33,957 bases of DNA from Caballeronia sp. BR00000012568055 (GCF_029439455.1 NZ_JAQFVG010000310.1:1-33957); one strand, 5' to 3'; counted from the first letter of the stretch, positions 7,891 to 16,539 are shown. The notes: generated by a model not told the origin, from the sequence alone. Translations and numbers: made by a program.

Positions 7891-8673
7891 ATGTCTACGA
7901 ATGTTCCTAAGGCTCCGATAAGGTTCGTTCCAGAAAATGGTGATTCGCAAGCGGACCGAAAGGCCGCGCTAACGATCACCGCGATCATCGCGATCACCTC
8001 GCTCATGCCCGAACTCATCCACCCGCCGCTGCCGCTCGCCCTCGCCGACGACGCGCCGTGGACACACCACGATCTCACCAAAGCGCGCGCGCTGATCGAC
8101 CGTCCGCCCGCACCCGGCGATGTTTTCCTGTGGCTGGTGCCGAGCGAATTCCGCTTTGCATCGGCATCGAATGTGGGGAATTGGCTGACTTTGGGCGAAC
8201 GGCGGCGCGCGCGGCTGCATCCGAATTCGGCGATCGGCAGGCGTTTCGGCGTGGCGCGCGCGACGCTGCGACTGGTGCTGTCGCATATGTTTCACTGCAC
8301 GCCCGGCGAAGTGCTGATCGAGGACGGACCGGACGAACGCATCGTCGTGAGCGATCCGCGCGGCGGCGGCGTGCTGTGCGTGGATGTCGCGTATTCGGGG
8401 ATATGGATCGTGATCGCGGCGGCATCGGCGAAAATAGGCATTGGCCTGACGGTCGATGCCACCGGCGAAGATGCGATGTGGGCGGAATCCGCGCGCATCG
8501 GCATGAACCGCGCACAGCGCGCCGTCACCGATACTTCGCGCTGGCGCGGCCTCGCGTTGCCGATGCCCGGCGAGATTCGCGGCGTCGTGGCGCTGGATCG
8601 GCCGGTGGCGCGCGTGGTCGCGTTTGGCTGGGACCGGCTGCCGGATTTTGGCGTGCGCGCAGCACTTTCCTGA
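7891..8673 (+). CDS. degenerate 4'-phosphopantetheinyl transferase (Sfp-like) superfamily protein
   Basis: Residues from about 70 on resemble Sfp-type transferases: a GDVFLWLVP start, then LTLGERRRARLHP...RRFGVARATLRLVL, the usual N-lobe pattern, and VDVAYSGIWIVIAAASAKIGIGL in place of the SHSG...VGVD core. The Mg-binding Asp of G(I/V)D is missing (IGIGL), and the W-x2-KE motif is absent. Holo-carrier-protein synthesis is therefore unlikely, and it may be a relic or a repurposed homologue. The start is uncertain: ATG at 7891 is used here, but ATG at 8005 would give a 222-residue protein closer to the family's length. The next gene begins 9 bp after its stop. Confidence 0.5.
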   Translation: MSTNVPKAPIRFVPENGDSQADRKAALTITAIIAITSLMPELIHPPLPLALADDAPWTHHDLTKARALIDRPPAPGDVFLWLVPSEFRFASASNVGNWLTLGERRRARLHPNSAIGRRFGVARATLRLVLSHMFHCTPGEVLIEDGPDERIVVSDPRGGGVLCVDVAYSGIWIVIAAASAKIGIGLTVDATGEDAMWAESARIGMNRAQRAVTDTSRWRGLALPMPGEIRGVVALDRPVARVVAFGWDRLPDFGVRAALS

Positions 8674-8682
8674 GACGAATCG

Positions 8683-9402
8683 ATGTTTTATGCGATGTTG
8701 GCGGTGGTTGTGGTCGTGCCTTGGTTGGCGGTTTTCGCGTATCGGAGCACGCAGAGCCGGGCGCAGATCGCTTTTTTTACGGTGGCATCTGCTTTGACCG
8801 GCATCGCCGTTTTCGTGGCGATTGCCTGGCGCATCGCGCACGGCACCGCATTCGCCGCCGCCGATCAACTCGCGCTCGACGCCATCCGCACGCACATGCC
8901 GTCGTTCGCCGCGCCGGTTTTCGCGCGCCTCACGCATCTCGGCGATCCGCCGACGCTCACCGCTTTATGCGCCGTTTTCTGCGCGATATCGCTGATCGCG
9001 CGGCATTTCAAACTCGCGCTTTATCTGGCGATCACCACCGCTGCGGGCGGCGCGATCAACCACGCGCTCAAGACGCTGATGCGCCGCGAGCGTCCCGCCG
9101 ATGCCTTCGTCCCAATCCCCGAAAGTTTTGCGTTTCCGAGCGGGCATACGTTCGGTTCCATCGTCTGCTACGGGATGTGCGCGTATGTGCTGATGCGGCT
9201 CGCGCCCCGCCGATGGGACGCGCCGATTATCGCGATCGCGTGCGCGCTCGTGTTGCTGATCGGCATGAGCCGCGTGGTGATCGGCGTGCACTTTCCCGGC
9301 GATGTGATCGGCGGATTCGCGGCGGGCGGCGCGTGGCTGGCGTTGTGCATCGGCACGGCGGAGATGGCGCGGCGTCGTTCAGTCGATGTCACCGCCCGAT
9401 GA
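8683..9402 (+). CDS. PAP2-family membrane phosphatase
   Basis: A 239-residue multi-pass membrane protein with all three phosphatase motifs: K130-x6-RP (KTLMRRERP), P152-S-G-H155 and S196-R-x5-H203-x3-D207 (SRVVIGVHFPGD). These enzymes dephosphorylate lipid phosphates such as undecaprenyl pyrophosphate or phosphatidic acid at the outer face of the inner membrane. About six hydrophobic segments are visible. It follows the Sfp-like gene by 9 bp, probably as one transcript, and its 3' end overlaps the convergent transporter by 14 bp. Which lipid it acts on cannot be told from sequence. Confidence 0.9.
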   Translation: MFYAMLAVVVVVPWLAVFAYRSTQSRAQIAFFTVASALTGIAVFVAIAWRIAHGTAFAAADQLALDAIRTHMPSFAAPVFARLTHLGDPPTLTALCAVFCAISLIARHFKLALYLAITTAAGGAINHALKTLMRRERPADAFVPIPESFAFPSGHTFGSIVCYGMCAYVLMRLAPRRWDAPIIAIACALVLLIGMSRVVIGVHFPGDVIGGFAAGGAWLALCIGTAEMARRRSVDVTAR

Positions 9403-10981
9403 ACGCCGGCGCAATATCCACCAGAATGATCTTCACGATCGTCATGCCCGGAAAGATCATCGCGTAGCCGATATCCGGTTCCTCGCCCGGCGCAAGCTTA
9501 TTGGCATACGCCAGAATGGCCGGATTGCCGGTCGCGCCCGCGACGATGCCCGCGACCTGATCGAACGGCATGCGGAACGCGAACAAGCCGAGCAGCAGAA
9601 TCGGCAGCGCGAGAACCAGCAGCAGGATCGCGCCGAGCACGAGCATCTGCACGCCAGTCTGCGATACCGTCGCCGCGAAGCGCGGTCCCGACGACATGCC
9701 CACTTGCGCCAGAAACAGCGTCAGCCCGAGGTTGCGCAGCACGAGGTTCGCCGACAGCGGAATGGTCCACGCGATGCCGCCCGCGCGCCGCAAATAGCCC
9801 AAAATCAGCGCCGCGATCAGCACGCCGGAGAGGCCTAAGGAGAGCTTGCCGAGCATCGGCATCGGCACGGCGATGGAGCCAAGCAGAAAACCGAGCGCCA
9901 TGCCTAAGCCGATCGATATGTAGCTGAACTCGGCGGTCGCTTTGATCGAATCGCCGAAATACGTGCGCAGCGCGGGAAACTCCGCACGCGGTGCGAGCAA
10001 GCCGACACGATCGCCATGCTCGAGCACGAAGTCGGGATGCGTGAGCAGGTCGGTATCGCCACGTCGCACATGCAGGATGGTCGCGGCTTTGTCGCAAGGC
10101 AGATCGAGATCGCCGAGCGCGCGTCCGACCACGCCCGCACGCGGTGCAAACACGCGCAGATAATCCATATCGCTGCGATCGCGTCCGATGCGCCCCGGCT
10201 CCGCATCGCCGATCATGCGGCCGGCCATCGCCAGCGATTCCGCGCTCAAGCCGACGATCAGCAAGGCATCGCCTTCGGTCAGGATCATGTCGGGCGCAGC
10301 GGGTTCGTTTCGATGCGCATGCCGCCGCGCGACGATCCGCACATCGGCGGGAAGCAGGGCGGTCAGATCGCCGATGGTCTTGCTGCGCAGCGCGGTATTG
10401 CGCAACGTGATTTCGAGGCCGCTCAGCCCCGCGTTCGATGCGGTATCGCGCTTCGGCTTGAGAATCGCGTACGTGATGTAGAGCAGCAGAATCGGCCCCG
10501 CGACGCCGAACGGATAGGCGACCGAATAGCCGACCGCCGGATCGTCGCTGCCGAGTTTGGCGATCGCCGCCTGCAAGGTCGCCGTGCTCGTGCCCGATCC
10601 GGCAAAAAGCCCGAGCGCGTGGCCCTCGCTCACGCCGAAAAGCTTCACGTAAAGCACGCTCGTTATCGCCGACAACATCACGCCGATCAACGCCAGCAGA
10701 TTCGCGCGCCGCCCGTACGTGCTTTTGAAGCCGAGAAAGAACTGCCGCCCGTATTGAATGCCGACCGCGTAGAGAAAGAGCGCGAGGCCGAGCGTGCCGA
10801 CCATCGGCGCGGGCGCGGATTTTGGCGCGAGCCAGCCGATCGCCAGCGCGACGAACAACACCGCGCCCACGCCCAGCGAAAATCCTTTTACATTGATTTC
10901 GCCGACCAGATAGCCCAGCGCGATGGTCAGAAACAGCGCGAAGAACGGCTGATGTTCAAGCAGGGAAACGACGAGGTTCAC
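9389..10981 (-). CDS. AspT/YidE/YbjL-family transporter with TrkA-C domains
   Basis: A 530-residue membrane protein of the aspartate:alanine exchanger family. Two hydrophobic halves, each carrying a GSGT.TATLQAA or GATGNPAILAYAN repeat motif, flank a central cytoplasmic region with two TrkA-C-like stretches (near ILTEGDALLIVGLS and FVLEHGDRVGLLAP). The GTG at 10981 is taken as the start: GGAG lies 6 nt before it and the protein then opens with the family-typical NLVVSLLEHQPFFALFLTIA; a TTG at 11005 is the alternative. AspT homologues exchange amino or dicarboxylic acids, but the substrate here is unknown. It appears to be a single-gene unit. Confidence 0.85.
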   Translation of the reverse strand: MNLVVSLLEHQPFFALFLTIALGYLVGEINVKGFSLGVGAVLFVALAIGWLAPKSAPAPMVGTLGLALFLYAVGIQYGRQFFLGFKSTYGRRANLLALIGVMLSAITSVLYVKLFGVSEGHALGLFAGSGTSTATLQAAIAKLGSDDPAVGYSVAYPFGVAGPILLLYITYAILKPKRDTASNAGLSGLEITLRNTALRSKTIGDLTALLPADVRIVARRHAHRNEPAAPDMILTEGDALLIVGLSAESLAMAGRMIGDAEPGRIGRDRSDMDYLRVFAPRAGVVGRALGDLDLPCDKAATILHVRRGDTDLLTHPDFVLEHGDRVGLLAPRAEFPALRTYFGDSIKATAEFSYISIGLGMALGFLLGSIAVPMPMLGKLSLGLSGVLIAALILGYLRRAGGIAWTIPLSANLVLRNLGLTLFLAQVGMSSGPRFAATVSQTGVQMLVLGAILLLVLALPILLLGLFAFRMPFDQVAGIVAGATGNPAILAYANKLAPGEEPDIGYAMIFPGMTIVKIILVDIAPAFIGR

Positions 10982-11156
10982 GGCGGTCTCCGTCGATACC
11001 GACAAAAAGACATCGGCAACGGGCCATCGTACGAAAGTCTTTCAATTGGATCAACGAGATAAGCAATGCTGAATCTCGCGTGGGTTTCAGATTTGTTCGA
11101 TTGTCCGCCATCGCGCTTGCCGATACTTTCTCGTTCTTTGATCGACGGGTGTATCG

Positions 11157-11471
11157 ATGCTGAAACTGAAATTCTGTGTGTTCGCCAGCGTAGCGTGCGT
11201 GTTGTCCGTGCTTTACGGTTGCGCGAGCGAACCGGCCGCCGCCGACATCATGAGCCGCGTGCATGTGGGCATGACAAAAAACGAAGTGATCGACCGGCTC
11301 GGGCCGCCCGACGGCAACTGGGGTCCGTGGCATTCGGAATGCATCGAATATGGCTTCCAGAAATACGGAACGGATCGCTATGCGCTGTATGTGAATAACC
11401 AAGGTCGCGTAATTGATATCGAGCACGCGAACTGCAGTGTGAAGCGGGCGGAATCGCTGGGGTTGCGATAA
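11157..11471 (+). CDS. small lipoprotein, SmpA/OmlA (BamE)-like fold
   Basis: A 104-residue protein with a signal peptide ending in a lipobox (VLYGC, C22), so it should be lipid-anchored after export. The mature part begins with a BamE-like signature, MSRVHVGMTKNEVIDRLGPPD, in which a helix precedes a GxPD turn. It also has two further Cys residues (in SECIEY and ANCSV) that could form a disulfide. BamE itself helps assemble outer-membrane proteins, but many small lipoproteins share this fold, so no function is assigned. A strong terminator follows directly. Confidence 0.7.
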   Translation: MLKLKFCVFASVACVLSVLYGCASEPAAADIMSRVHVGMTKNEVIDRLGPPDGNWGPWHSECIEYGFQKYGTDRYALYVNNQGRVIDIEHANCSVKRAESLGLR

Positions 11472-11476
11472 AAAAC

Positions 11477-11512
11477 AAAAAGCCACGCGCTTGAAAGACG
11501 CGTGGCTTTTTT
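11477..11512. terminator. bidirectional intrinsic terminator
   Basis: AGCCACGCG at 11481-11489 pairs with CGCGTGGCT at 11499-11507 around a 9-nt loop. A run of A precedes the stem and a run of T follows it, so it can end both the lipoprotein transcript (plus) and the ABC transporter operon (minus), whose genes converge here. Confidence 0.9.
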
Positions 11513-11525
11513 CGTTTGAAGCGAT

Positions 11526-12386
11526 TCAATGCACCGCGGGCCGCCACTTCAACAACCGCTGTTCAACAGCAGTCAGCAAATAATCCGCCGCCAGCGCTAC
11601 CACCGCGAGCACGATCATCGCGGCGAACACACCGCTTGCATTGAACGCGCCCTGCGCCGTCGAAATCAGCAAGCCGATACCTTGCTTCGAGCCAAGAAAC
11701 TCGCCCACCACCGCGCCGACCAGCGCGAAGCCGAAGCTCACATGCAGGCTCGCGAGAATCCACGACAAGGCCGACGGAATCACCACCGAAGTCGTCACCT
11801 GCCGGCGCGATGCGCCCAGAATCTGCGCATTCGCGATCATGTAGCGATCCGCCTCACGCACGCCCTGAAACGCATTGGCGAACACGACGAAGAACACCAT
11901 CACCACCGCCAGCGCCACCTTCGACGCCATTCCCAAACCCAGCGCGATCACGAACACCGAACCCAGCACCACGCGCGGAATCGAATTGGCGATCTTGATG
12001 TAGATGCTGAACACGTCCGACAGCAGCTTGTTGCGGCCCAGCACGATGCCACAGAACACGCCCGCCACCGAGCCGATGATAAAGCCCAGACCGGTTTCCT
12101 CTAGCGTCACCCACACTTGCGTGAGCAGCGGCCCTTGCGAGGTGCCATTCACGAACCAGTCGATGATCTGATCGAAGATGGCGGTAGGCATCGAAAAGAA
12201 GAACGGGTCGATCCAGTGCAGACGCGCCGAGAGTTCCCAGCCGCCGAGCACGAACACGAGCACGGCGATACGCAGCCCGATCACCAGCGCGTGTCGCTGG
12301 CGGATGCGCCGCTGCGCTTCCTGTTCGACCTGCGCGAGCGTGCGGGTATCGATGCCCGCGGGCATCGCTTGTTGAGGCGTGGACAT
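11526..12386 (-). CDS. ABC transporter permease, SsuC/TauC type
   Basis: A 286-residue inner-membrane permease with about six transmembrane helices. The EAA loop is visible as ANAQILGASRRQVTTSVVIPSALSWI at about 190-215. It is the third gene of a minus-strand binding protein-ATPase-permease operon, 29 bp behind the ATPase. The SsuC/TauC/NitT-like family carries sulfonates, taurine, nitrate or aromatic acids. AGGAAAA precedes the ATG. The substrate is unresolved because the binding protein has no diagnostic residue I can name. Confidence 0.88.
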   Translation of the reverse strand: MSTPQQAMPAGIDTRTLAQVEQEAQRRIRQRHALVIGLRIAVLVFVLGGWELSARLHWIDPFFFSMPTAIFDQIIDWFVNGTSQGPLLTQVWVTLEETGLGFIIGSVAGVFCGIVLGRNKLLSDVFSIYIKIANSIPRVVLGSVFVIALGLGMASKVALAVVMVFFVVFANAFQGVREADRYMIANAQILGASRRQVTTSVVIPSALSWILASLHVSFGFALVGAVVGEFLGSKQGIGLLISTAQGAFNASGVFAAMIVLAVVALAADYLLTAVEQRLLKWRPAVH

Positions 12387-12415
12387 TTGTTTTCCTTATA
12401 AGCAATAAGCCAGAT

Positions 12416-13204
12416 TCAGCCGATCTGCACTTCTTCGCGCAGGTCGTGCCAGATATCGCGCGAAATTTCGATGAAGTGCGGGTGGTAGCGAATCTCCGAC
12501 GTGATACGCGGACGCGGCAGATCGATCTCGTAGACTTTCTTGAGCGTGGCGGGGCGCGCCGTCAGCACGAACACGCGATCGGCCAGCGCAATCGCCTCTT
12601 CCAGATCGTGCGTGACGAACACGACCGAGCCCGCATTCGCCGACCACAGTTGCAGCAATTCGTCCTGCATCAGCGTGCGCGTTTGCATATCGAGCGCGGA
12701 GAACGGCTCGTCCATCAGCAGGATTTCGGGCTTGTTGATGAAGGTCTGCGCCAGCGCCACGCGCTTTCTCATGCCGCCCGACAACTGATGCGGATAGTGC
12801 TTGCCGAACTTGTCCAATCCGACGCGGCGCAGCCAGTCCTGCGCTTCATCGTAGGCGGCGGATTTCGAGCGTCCGCGATAGATCGGGCCGGCCGCAACGT
12901 TGTCGATCACCGAGCGCCACGGGAACACGGCATCGGCCTGAAACACGAAGCCGATACGCGGATCGATGCCATTGACCGGCTGGCCCATCACGCGCACTTC
13001 GCCGGTGGTCGGCTTGAGCAGGCCGGTAATCATGCTGAGCGTGGTGGATTTGCCGCAGCCCGTCGGACCGACGATCGCGACGAATTCGCCCTTCGCCACC
13101 GACATGCTGAATTCGCGCAGCGCAACCGTCGCCTTGCCGTCCGGCGAGATGAAGCGGCACGAGACGTTGCGCAGTTCGATGGCCGGTTGTGTCGATTGAT
13201 TCAT
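12416..13204 (-). CDS. ABC transporter ATP-binding protein, SsuB/TauB type
   Basis: A 262-residue ABC ATPase that powers the adjacent permease from the cytoplasmic side. Walker A is GPTGCGKST, the Q-loop FVFQADAVFPW, the signature LSGGMRKR, Walker B ILLMDEPF and the H-switch FVTHD. The ATG at 13204 is preferred over the GTG at 13219 because the GAAGTGAGG ribosome site precedes it by 9 nt; the GTG would overlap the stop of the binding protein. Sequence and order match SsuB/TauB-class importers. Confidence 0.92.
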   Translation of the reverse strand: MNQSTQPAIELRNVSCRFISPDGKATVALREFSMSVAKGEFVAIVGPTGCGKSTTLSMITGLLKPTTGEVRVMGQPVNGIDPRIGFVFQADAVFPWRSVIDNVAAGPIYRGRSKSAAYDEAQDWLRRVGLDKFGKHYPHQLSGGMRKRVALAQTFINKPEILLMDEPFSALDMQTRTLMQDELLQLWSANAGSVVFVTHDLEEAIALADRVFVLTARPATLKKVYEIDLPRPRITSEIRYHPHFIEISRDIWHDLREEVQIG

Positions 13205-13215
13205 AGCGGCAAGCC

Positions 13216-14232
13216 TCACTTCGCAGCCGTCGCCGTGCCCGACACGAATTCGTTCGAATACGTGCGCGCCAGATCGATATGCTTGCCCTTCACCGACGGA
13301 TTGAACGCGGCGAGTACCTTGAGCACGGTGTCGGGGCCATCGGCGGGCATCTTGCCGTCCTTGGTGAACATGGGCAGCGAAGCCTTCAAAGCGGCGACGT
13401 AGAGGTCCTTGTTCTTCGCGTAGTAATCCTTAGGCATTTTCTCGGTGATCTCTTCGGCGCTGTGCGTCGAGATGAAATTCAGCGTCTTGACGAAGGCGCG
13501 CGAGAGCTTCGCTGCGTCCGTTTTATGCGATTCCGCCCACGCGCGATTCACATAAAAACTCGACGCCGGATACGTGCCGCCAAGCGCTGCGCGCGTGCCT
13601 TCGAGCGTACGCATATCGACGAGTACCTTGGCGTCGCCGTTCTTGATGAGTTGCGAGACGGTCGGTTCCGTCGTCATGCCCGCGTCGATACGATCCTGCT
13701 TGACCGCCGCAATAAAGCTGTTGTCCGCGCCCACTGGCAGCAGCGTGTAGTCCTTCGAACTTACGCCCGCACGTTGCGCGAGATATTGCGTGAGAAAGCT
13801 CGTCGATGAACCCAGTCCCGTTACGCCGAGCGTCTTGCCTTTGACATCGGCCATGCTCTTGAGCGTGGCGGATGCTTTGGTCGAGACCATTTCCACTTCG
13901 CCCGGCACCTGACCGAAGATCACCAGCGCCTGCACTTCCTTGCCCTTGCTTTGCAGATCGATGGTGTGATCGTAGAAGCCGACCACGCCTTGCACTGCGC
14001 CCGCCAGCAACTCGTTTTCCGCATCGACGCCGGCGGGCTGCGAGAGGATTTCCACGTCCAGCCCTTCGTCCTTGAAGTAGCCGAGTTGTTCGGTGAGCTT
14101 CGCCGGCAGATAGATGATCTTCGTCGCGCCGCCGACCATGATCGAGATTTTCTCGGCATGCGCGGACACGGACGCCGCCGCGAGCGCGAAAGCGAGTCCG
14201 GATAAGGCTGCGAGCTTGCGCAAGGTGTGCAT
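13216..14232 (-). CDS. ABC transporter periplasmic substrate-binding protein, NMT1/SsuA-like
   Basis: A 338-residue exported protein. A Sec signal peptide (KLAALSGLAFALAAASVSAHA) ends near residue 26, followed by a type 2 periplasmic binding fold of the NMT1/THI5/SsuA family (LPAKLTEQLGYFKDEGLDVEIL, then GKTLGVTGLGSSTSFLTQYLA). It delivers the ligand to the neighbouring permease and is the first gene of the operon. AAAGGAGA precedes the ATG. A perfect TATAAT -10 lies upstream at 14263-14268 without a good -35, which suggests activator control. The ligand is unknown; sulfonate, taurine, aromatic acid or thiamine precursor are all possible in this family. Confidence 0.85.
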   Translation of the reverse strand: MHTLRKLAALSGLAFALAAASVSAHAEKISIMVGGATKIIYLPAKLTEQLGYFKDEGLDVEILSQPAGVDAENELLAGAVQGVVGFYDHTIDLQSKGKEVQALVIFGQVPGEVEMVSTKASATLKSMADVKGKTLGVTGLGSSTSFLTQYLAQRAGVSSKDYTLLPVGADNSFIAAVKQDRIDAGMTTEPTVSQLIKNGDAKVLVDMRTLEGTRAALGGTYPASSFYVNRAWAESHKTDAAKLSRAFVKTLNFISTHSAEEITEKMPKDYYAKNKDLYVAALKASLPMFTKDGKMPADGPDTVLKVLAAFNPSVKGKHIDLARTYSNEFVSGTATAAK

Positions 14233-14262
14233 CGAAAGTCTCCTTTTATAAGTGGTGCGGCG

Positions 14263-14268
14263 ATTATA
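14263..14268 (-). promoter_or_regulatory. -10 element of the ABC importer operon
   Basis: TATAAT reads on the minus strand about 30 bp before the ribosome site of the binding-protein gene. The hexamer 17 bp further upstream (GCAGAC) is a poor -35, consistent with an activated promoter. Confidence 0.5.
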
Positions 14269-14318
14269 GGAATGGGTTTCCTTCTGTCTGCTTTCGGACC
14301 CCGATGCTTTTCATGGGT

Positions 14319-14333
14319 GTTAACCCGATTAAC
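14319..14333. promoter_or_regulatory. dyad GTTAA-N5-TTAAC in the divergent control region
   Basis: GTTAACCCGATTAAC is a perfect 5-bp inverted repeat between the two-component system (plus) and the ABC operon (minus). It is placed to act on both promoters: upstream of the TATAAT at 14263 and upstream of a TACAAT at 14354-14359 on the plus strand. Binding by the adjacent OmpR-type regulator is a reasonable guess only. Confidence 0.4.
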
Positions 14334-14396
14334 GGCAAGACGTGCGCGCACCCTACAATCGCGCGGCTATCTCCCCGCAATGCGCGCACCTTATTC

Positions 14397-15074
14397 ATGA
14401 AGCTGCTGCTGATCGAAGACAATCCGACGCTCTCGCTCTGGCTCGCCAAAACGCTGGAGCAGGAGTCGTTCGCGCTCGAAGCCGTGCAGGACGGCGAATC
14501 CGCCGATCATCTGCTGCGCACCAATCAATACGATGTGGTGCTGCTCGACCTCAATTTGCCGCGTCTTTCCGGCAAGAACGTGTTGCGCCGATTGCGCCAG
14601 CGCGGCGACGCCACGCCGGTGATGATTCTCACGGCGAGCGGTTCCATCGACGAGAAAGTGGAGTTGCTTGGCGCGGGCGCGGACGATTACTTAGTCAAAC
14701 CTTTCGAGGTGCGCGAACTGATTGCGCGCGTGAAGGTGATGATCCGGCGGCGCACGGCATCGACGGCGAACGAAGTGTCGTGCGGCGATCTGGTGTTCGA
14801 TATGGATACGCACGAGTTCACGCTAAAAGGCGCGCCGCTTGCCGTGACGCCGCGCGAACGTAGCGTGCTCGAAGCGCTGACGCTGCGGATGGGCAAGACC
14901 GTATCGAAGGCGGCGCTTTTGGACGCGATTTTCACGCACGAGGATCAGCCGAGCGAGGATGCGCTGGAAATCTACGTATCGCGTTTGAGGAAGAAGCTCG
15001 ACGGCAGTTCGGCGGCGATCGTCACGCTGCGCGGGCTCGGCTATCTGCTGCGCAAGAAGGACGATGACCAATAG
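14397..15074 (+). CDS. OmpR/TctD-type response regulator
   Basis: A 225-residue two-domain regulator. The receiver domain has the acidic pair E7/D8, phospho-acceptor D51 (VLLDLNLP), T79 and K101 (LVKPFE). The C-terminal winged helix follows from about residue 130 (FTLKGAPLAVTPRERSVLEAL... IYVSRLRKKLDG). The ATG at 14397 is the start because the receiver begins there; the longer frame from 14304 has an unlikely leader. The stop overlaps the kinase start by 11 bp, so they form a coupled pair. The divergent ABC importer is the obvious candidate target, as TctD-like regulators often control a neighbouring transporter. Confidence 0.92.
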   Translation: MKLLLIEDNPTLSLWLAKTLEQESFALEAVQDGESADHLLRTNQYDVVLLDLNLPRLSGKNVLRRLRQRGDATPVMILTASGSIDEKVELLGAGADDYLVKPFEVRELIARVKVMIRRRTASTANEVSCGDLVFDMDTHEFTLKGAPLAVTPRERSVLEALTLRMGKTVSKAALLDAIFTHEDQPSEDALEIYVSRLRKKLDGSSAAIVTLRGLGYLLRKKDDDQ

Positions 15075-16428
15075 CCTGCGTGTGCGCCTTCTGTGGTGGC
15101 TGCTGGTGCCGCTCGCCATCTACGTGTTCGTAACCGGCAAGGCGGCGTATGACAACGCGCGTCATACGGCGGACATCGTCCAGGAAAACACGTTGCTTGC
15201 ATCCGCGCGGATGATCGCGGGGGAAGTGGAGTGGTCGGACGGCATGTTGCGCGTGGATGTGCCGCCTGCTGCGCTCGAAGTGTTCGCGTCGCCGTATGGC
15301 GATCAGGTGTTTTACAGCGTGAATGTCGATGATGGCCGCTTGCTGGCGGGCGCGCCGGATTTTCCTGTCAGCGCATCGGCCGCGCACGATTCGCCCGTGT
15401 TTTTCGATGCTGAGCATCACAGCAAGCCAATCCGCGCCGTCGCTTTCGTGCGCCAGATGTATGACAACGGCGCGGTGCGTCGCGTGCTGGTATCGGTCGG
15501 TAAAACCGAAGCATCGCGCGATGCGATGGTGCGTCAACTCTGGCGTCCGCAACTGGTACGGCAGATCGAAATGGTGCTGCTGGCGGTCGCGCTGGCGTGC
15601 ATCGGCCTGACCTTCGAATTGCGGCCATTGCTCAAGGTAAAAGACGAAGTGATGGACCGCGATCCGATGCAGCTCGAACCCTTGCGCGTCGAGCGTCTGC
15701 ATACGGAATTGCGGCCCATCGTCGATGCGATCAATCAGTGCATCGCGCGGCTTGGCATGCAGGTCGCGGCGCAGCGTCGCTTTATCGCGGATGCGGCGCA
15801 TCAGTTGCGCACGCCGTTGACGCTGCTGGAGACGCAATTGCAATTCGCGCGGCAGCATCGCGCGATGGAGCCATCGCTGAACGAAGCGCTCGCTGCCATG
15901 CAGCGGAGCAATCGGTCGATGGTCGGACTCACGAACAAGCTCTTGCTGCTCGCGCAGGCCGAAGCGGCGGATTACACGCAACTTGCCAAGCAGAAGATCG
16001 ACCTTGCCGCGATTGCGCAGGACGTGGCCGAAGACCTCGCGCTGTATGCGCAGAATCGCGAGATCGATCTCGGCGCGGAGTTCGATGGCGCATGCTGGCT
16101 GATCGGCCATGAAGCCTTGTTGACCGCGCTGGTCTACAACATCACCGAAAACGCCGTTCGATACACGCCATCGGGCGGCCATGTCACCGTGCGCGTGGCG
16201 CGCGAAGCGGAACGCGTCGTCCTCACCGTCACCGACGACGGTCCCGGCATTCCCGCCGAAGCACGCAGCCGCGTGTTCGAGCCGTTCTACCGCGCATCGG
16301 CGGATACGGAAGGGACGGGGCTTGGACTCGCGATTGCGAAGGAAATCGTGCTGGCGCATCGCGGGGAGATTGCGTTGCGTACGCGCGAGAAGGGTTTGAT
16401 CGTCGAGGCGTCGTTTGCTGCGGCCTGA
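15064..16428 (+). CDS. sensor histidine kinase, TctE/QseC type
   Basis: A 454-residue inner-membrane kinase. TM1 is at about 8-23, a periplasmic 2CSK_N/TctE-type sensor region spans about 25-165, and TM2 is at about 167-185. The H-box is FIADAAHQLRTPLTLL with H246. The ATPase domain has the N-box NITENAVRYTP, G1 DDGPGIP and G2 GTGLGLAI. It autophosphorylates H246 and passes the phosphate to the regulator encoded upstream. The periplasmic domain type fits sensing of organic acids, which would suit control of the divergent importer. Confidence 0.92.
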   Translation: MTNSLRVRLLWWLLVPLAIYVFVTGKAAYDNARHTADIVQENTLLASARMIAGEVEWSDGMLRVDVPPAALEVFASPYGDQVFYSVNVDDGRLLAGAPDFPVSASAAHDSPVFFDAEHHSKPIRAVAFVRQMYDNGAVRRVLVSVGKTEASRDAMVRQLWRPQLVRQIEMVLLAVALACIGLTFELRPLLKVKDEVMDRDPMQLEPLRVERLHTELRPIVDAINQCIARLGMQVAAQRRFIADAAHQLRTPLTLLETQLQFARQHRAMEPSLNEALAAMQRSNRSMVGLTNKLLLLAQAEAADYTQLAKQKIDLAAIAQDVAEDLALYAQNREIDLGAEFDGACWLIGHEALLTALVYNITENAVRYTPSGGHVTVRVAREAERVVLTVTDDGPGIPAEARSRVFEPFYRASADTEGTGLGLAIAKEIVLAHRGEIALRTREKGLIVEASFAAA

Positions 16429-16489
16429 TCTTGTGGCGCAGAGTGTCACGTTTTATGAGCAATCCCGCTTTATAACCGGTCGATATCGC

Positions 16490-16506
16490 TTGGCATTCTC
16501 CTTGCA
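16490..16506 (+). promoter_or_regulatory. sigma-54 promoter (-24/-12) of the second Fae-like gene
   Basis: TTGGCATTCTCCTTGCA carries the invariant GG and GC exactly 10 bp apart, and matches TGGCAC-N5-TTGCA at all but one specified base. Transcription would start near 16517, leaving a short leader with GAGGAG at 16528-16533 before the ATG at 16540. An activator of the NtrC class is required but not seen in the window; the adjacent OmpR-type regulator cannot serve. Confidence 0.8.
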
Positions 16507-16539
16507 GCCGACAGAAGCTTTTGTCCCGAGGAGATTCCC

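Noticed and set aside
8058..9467. 469-codon plus-strand frame across the Sfp-like and PAP2 genes
   Set aside because: Out of frame with both; the PAP2 motifs lie in another frame.
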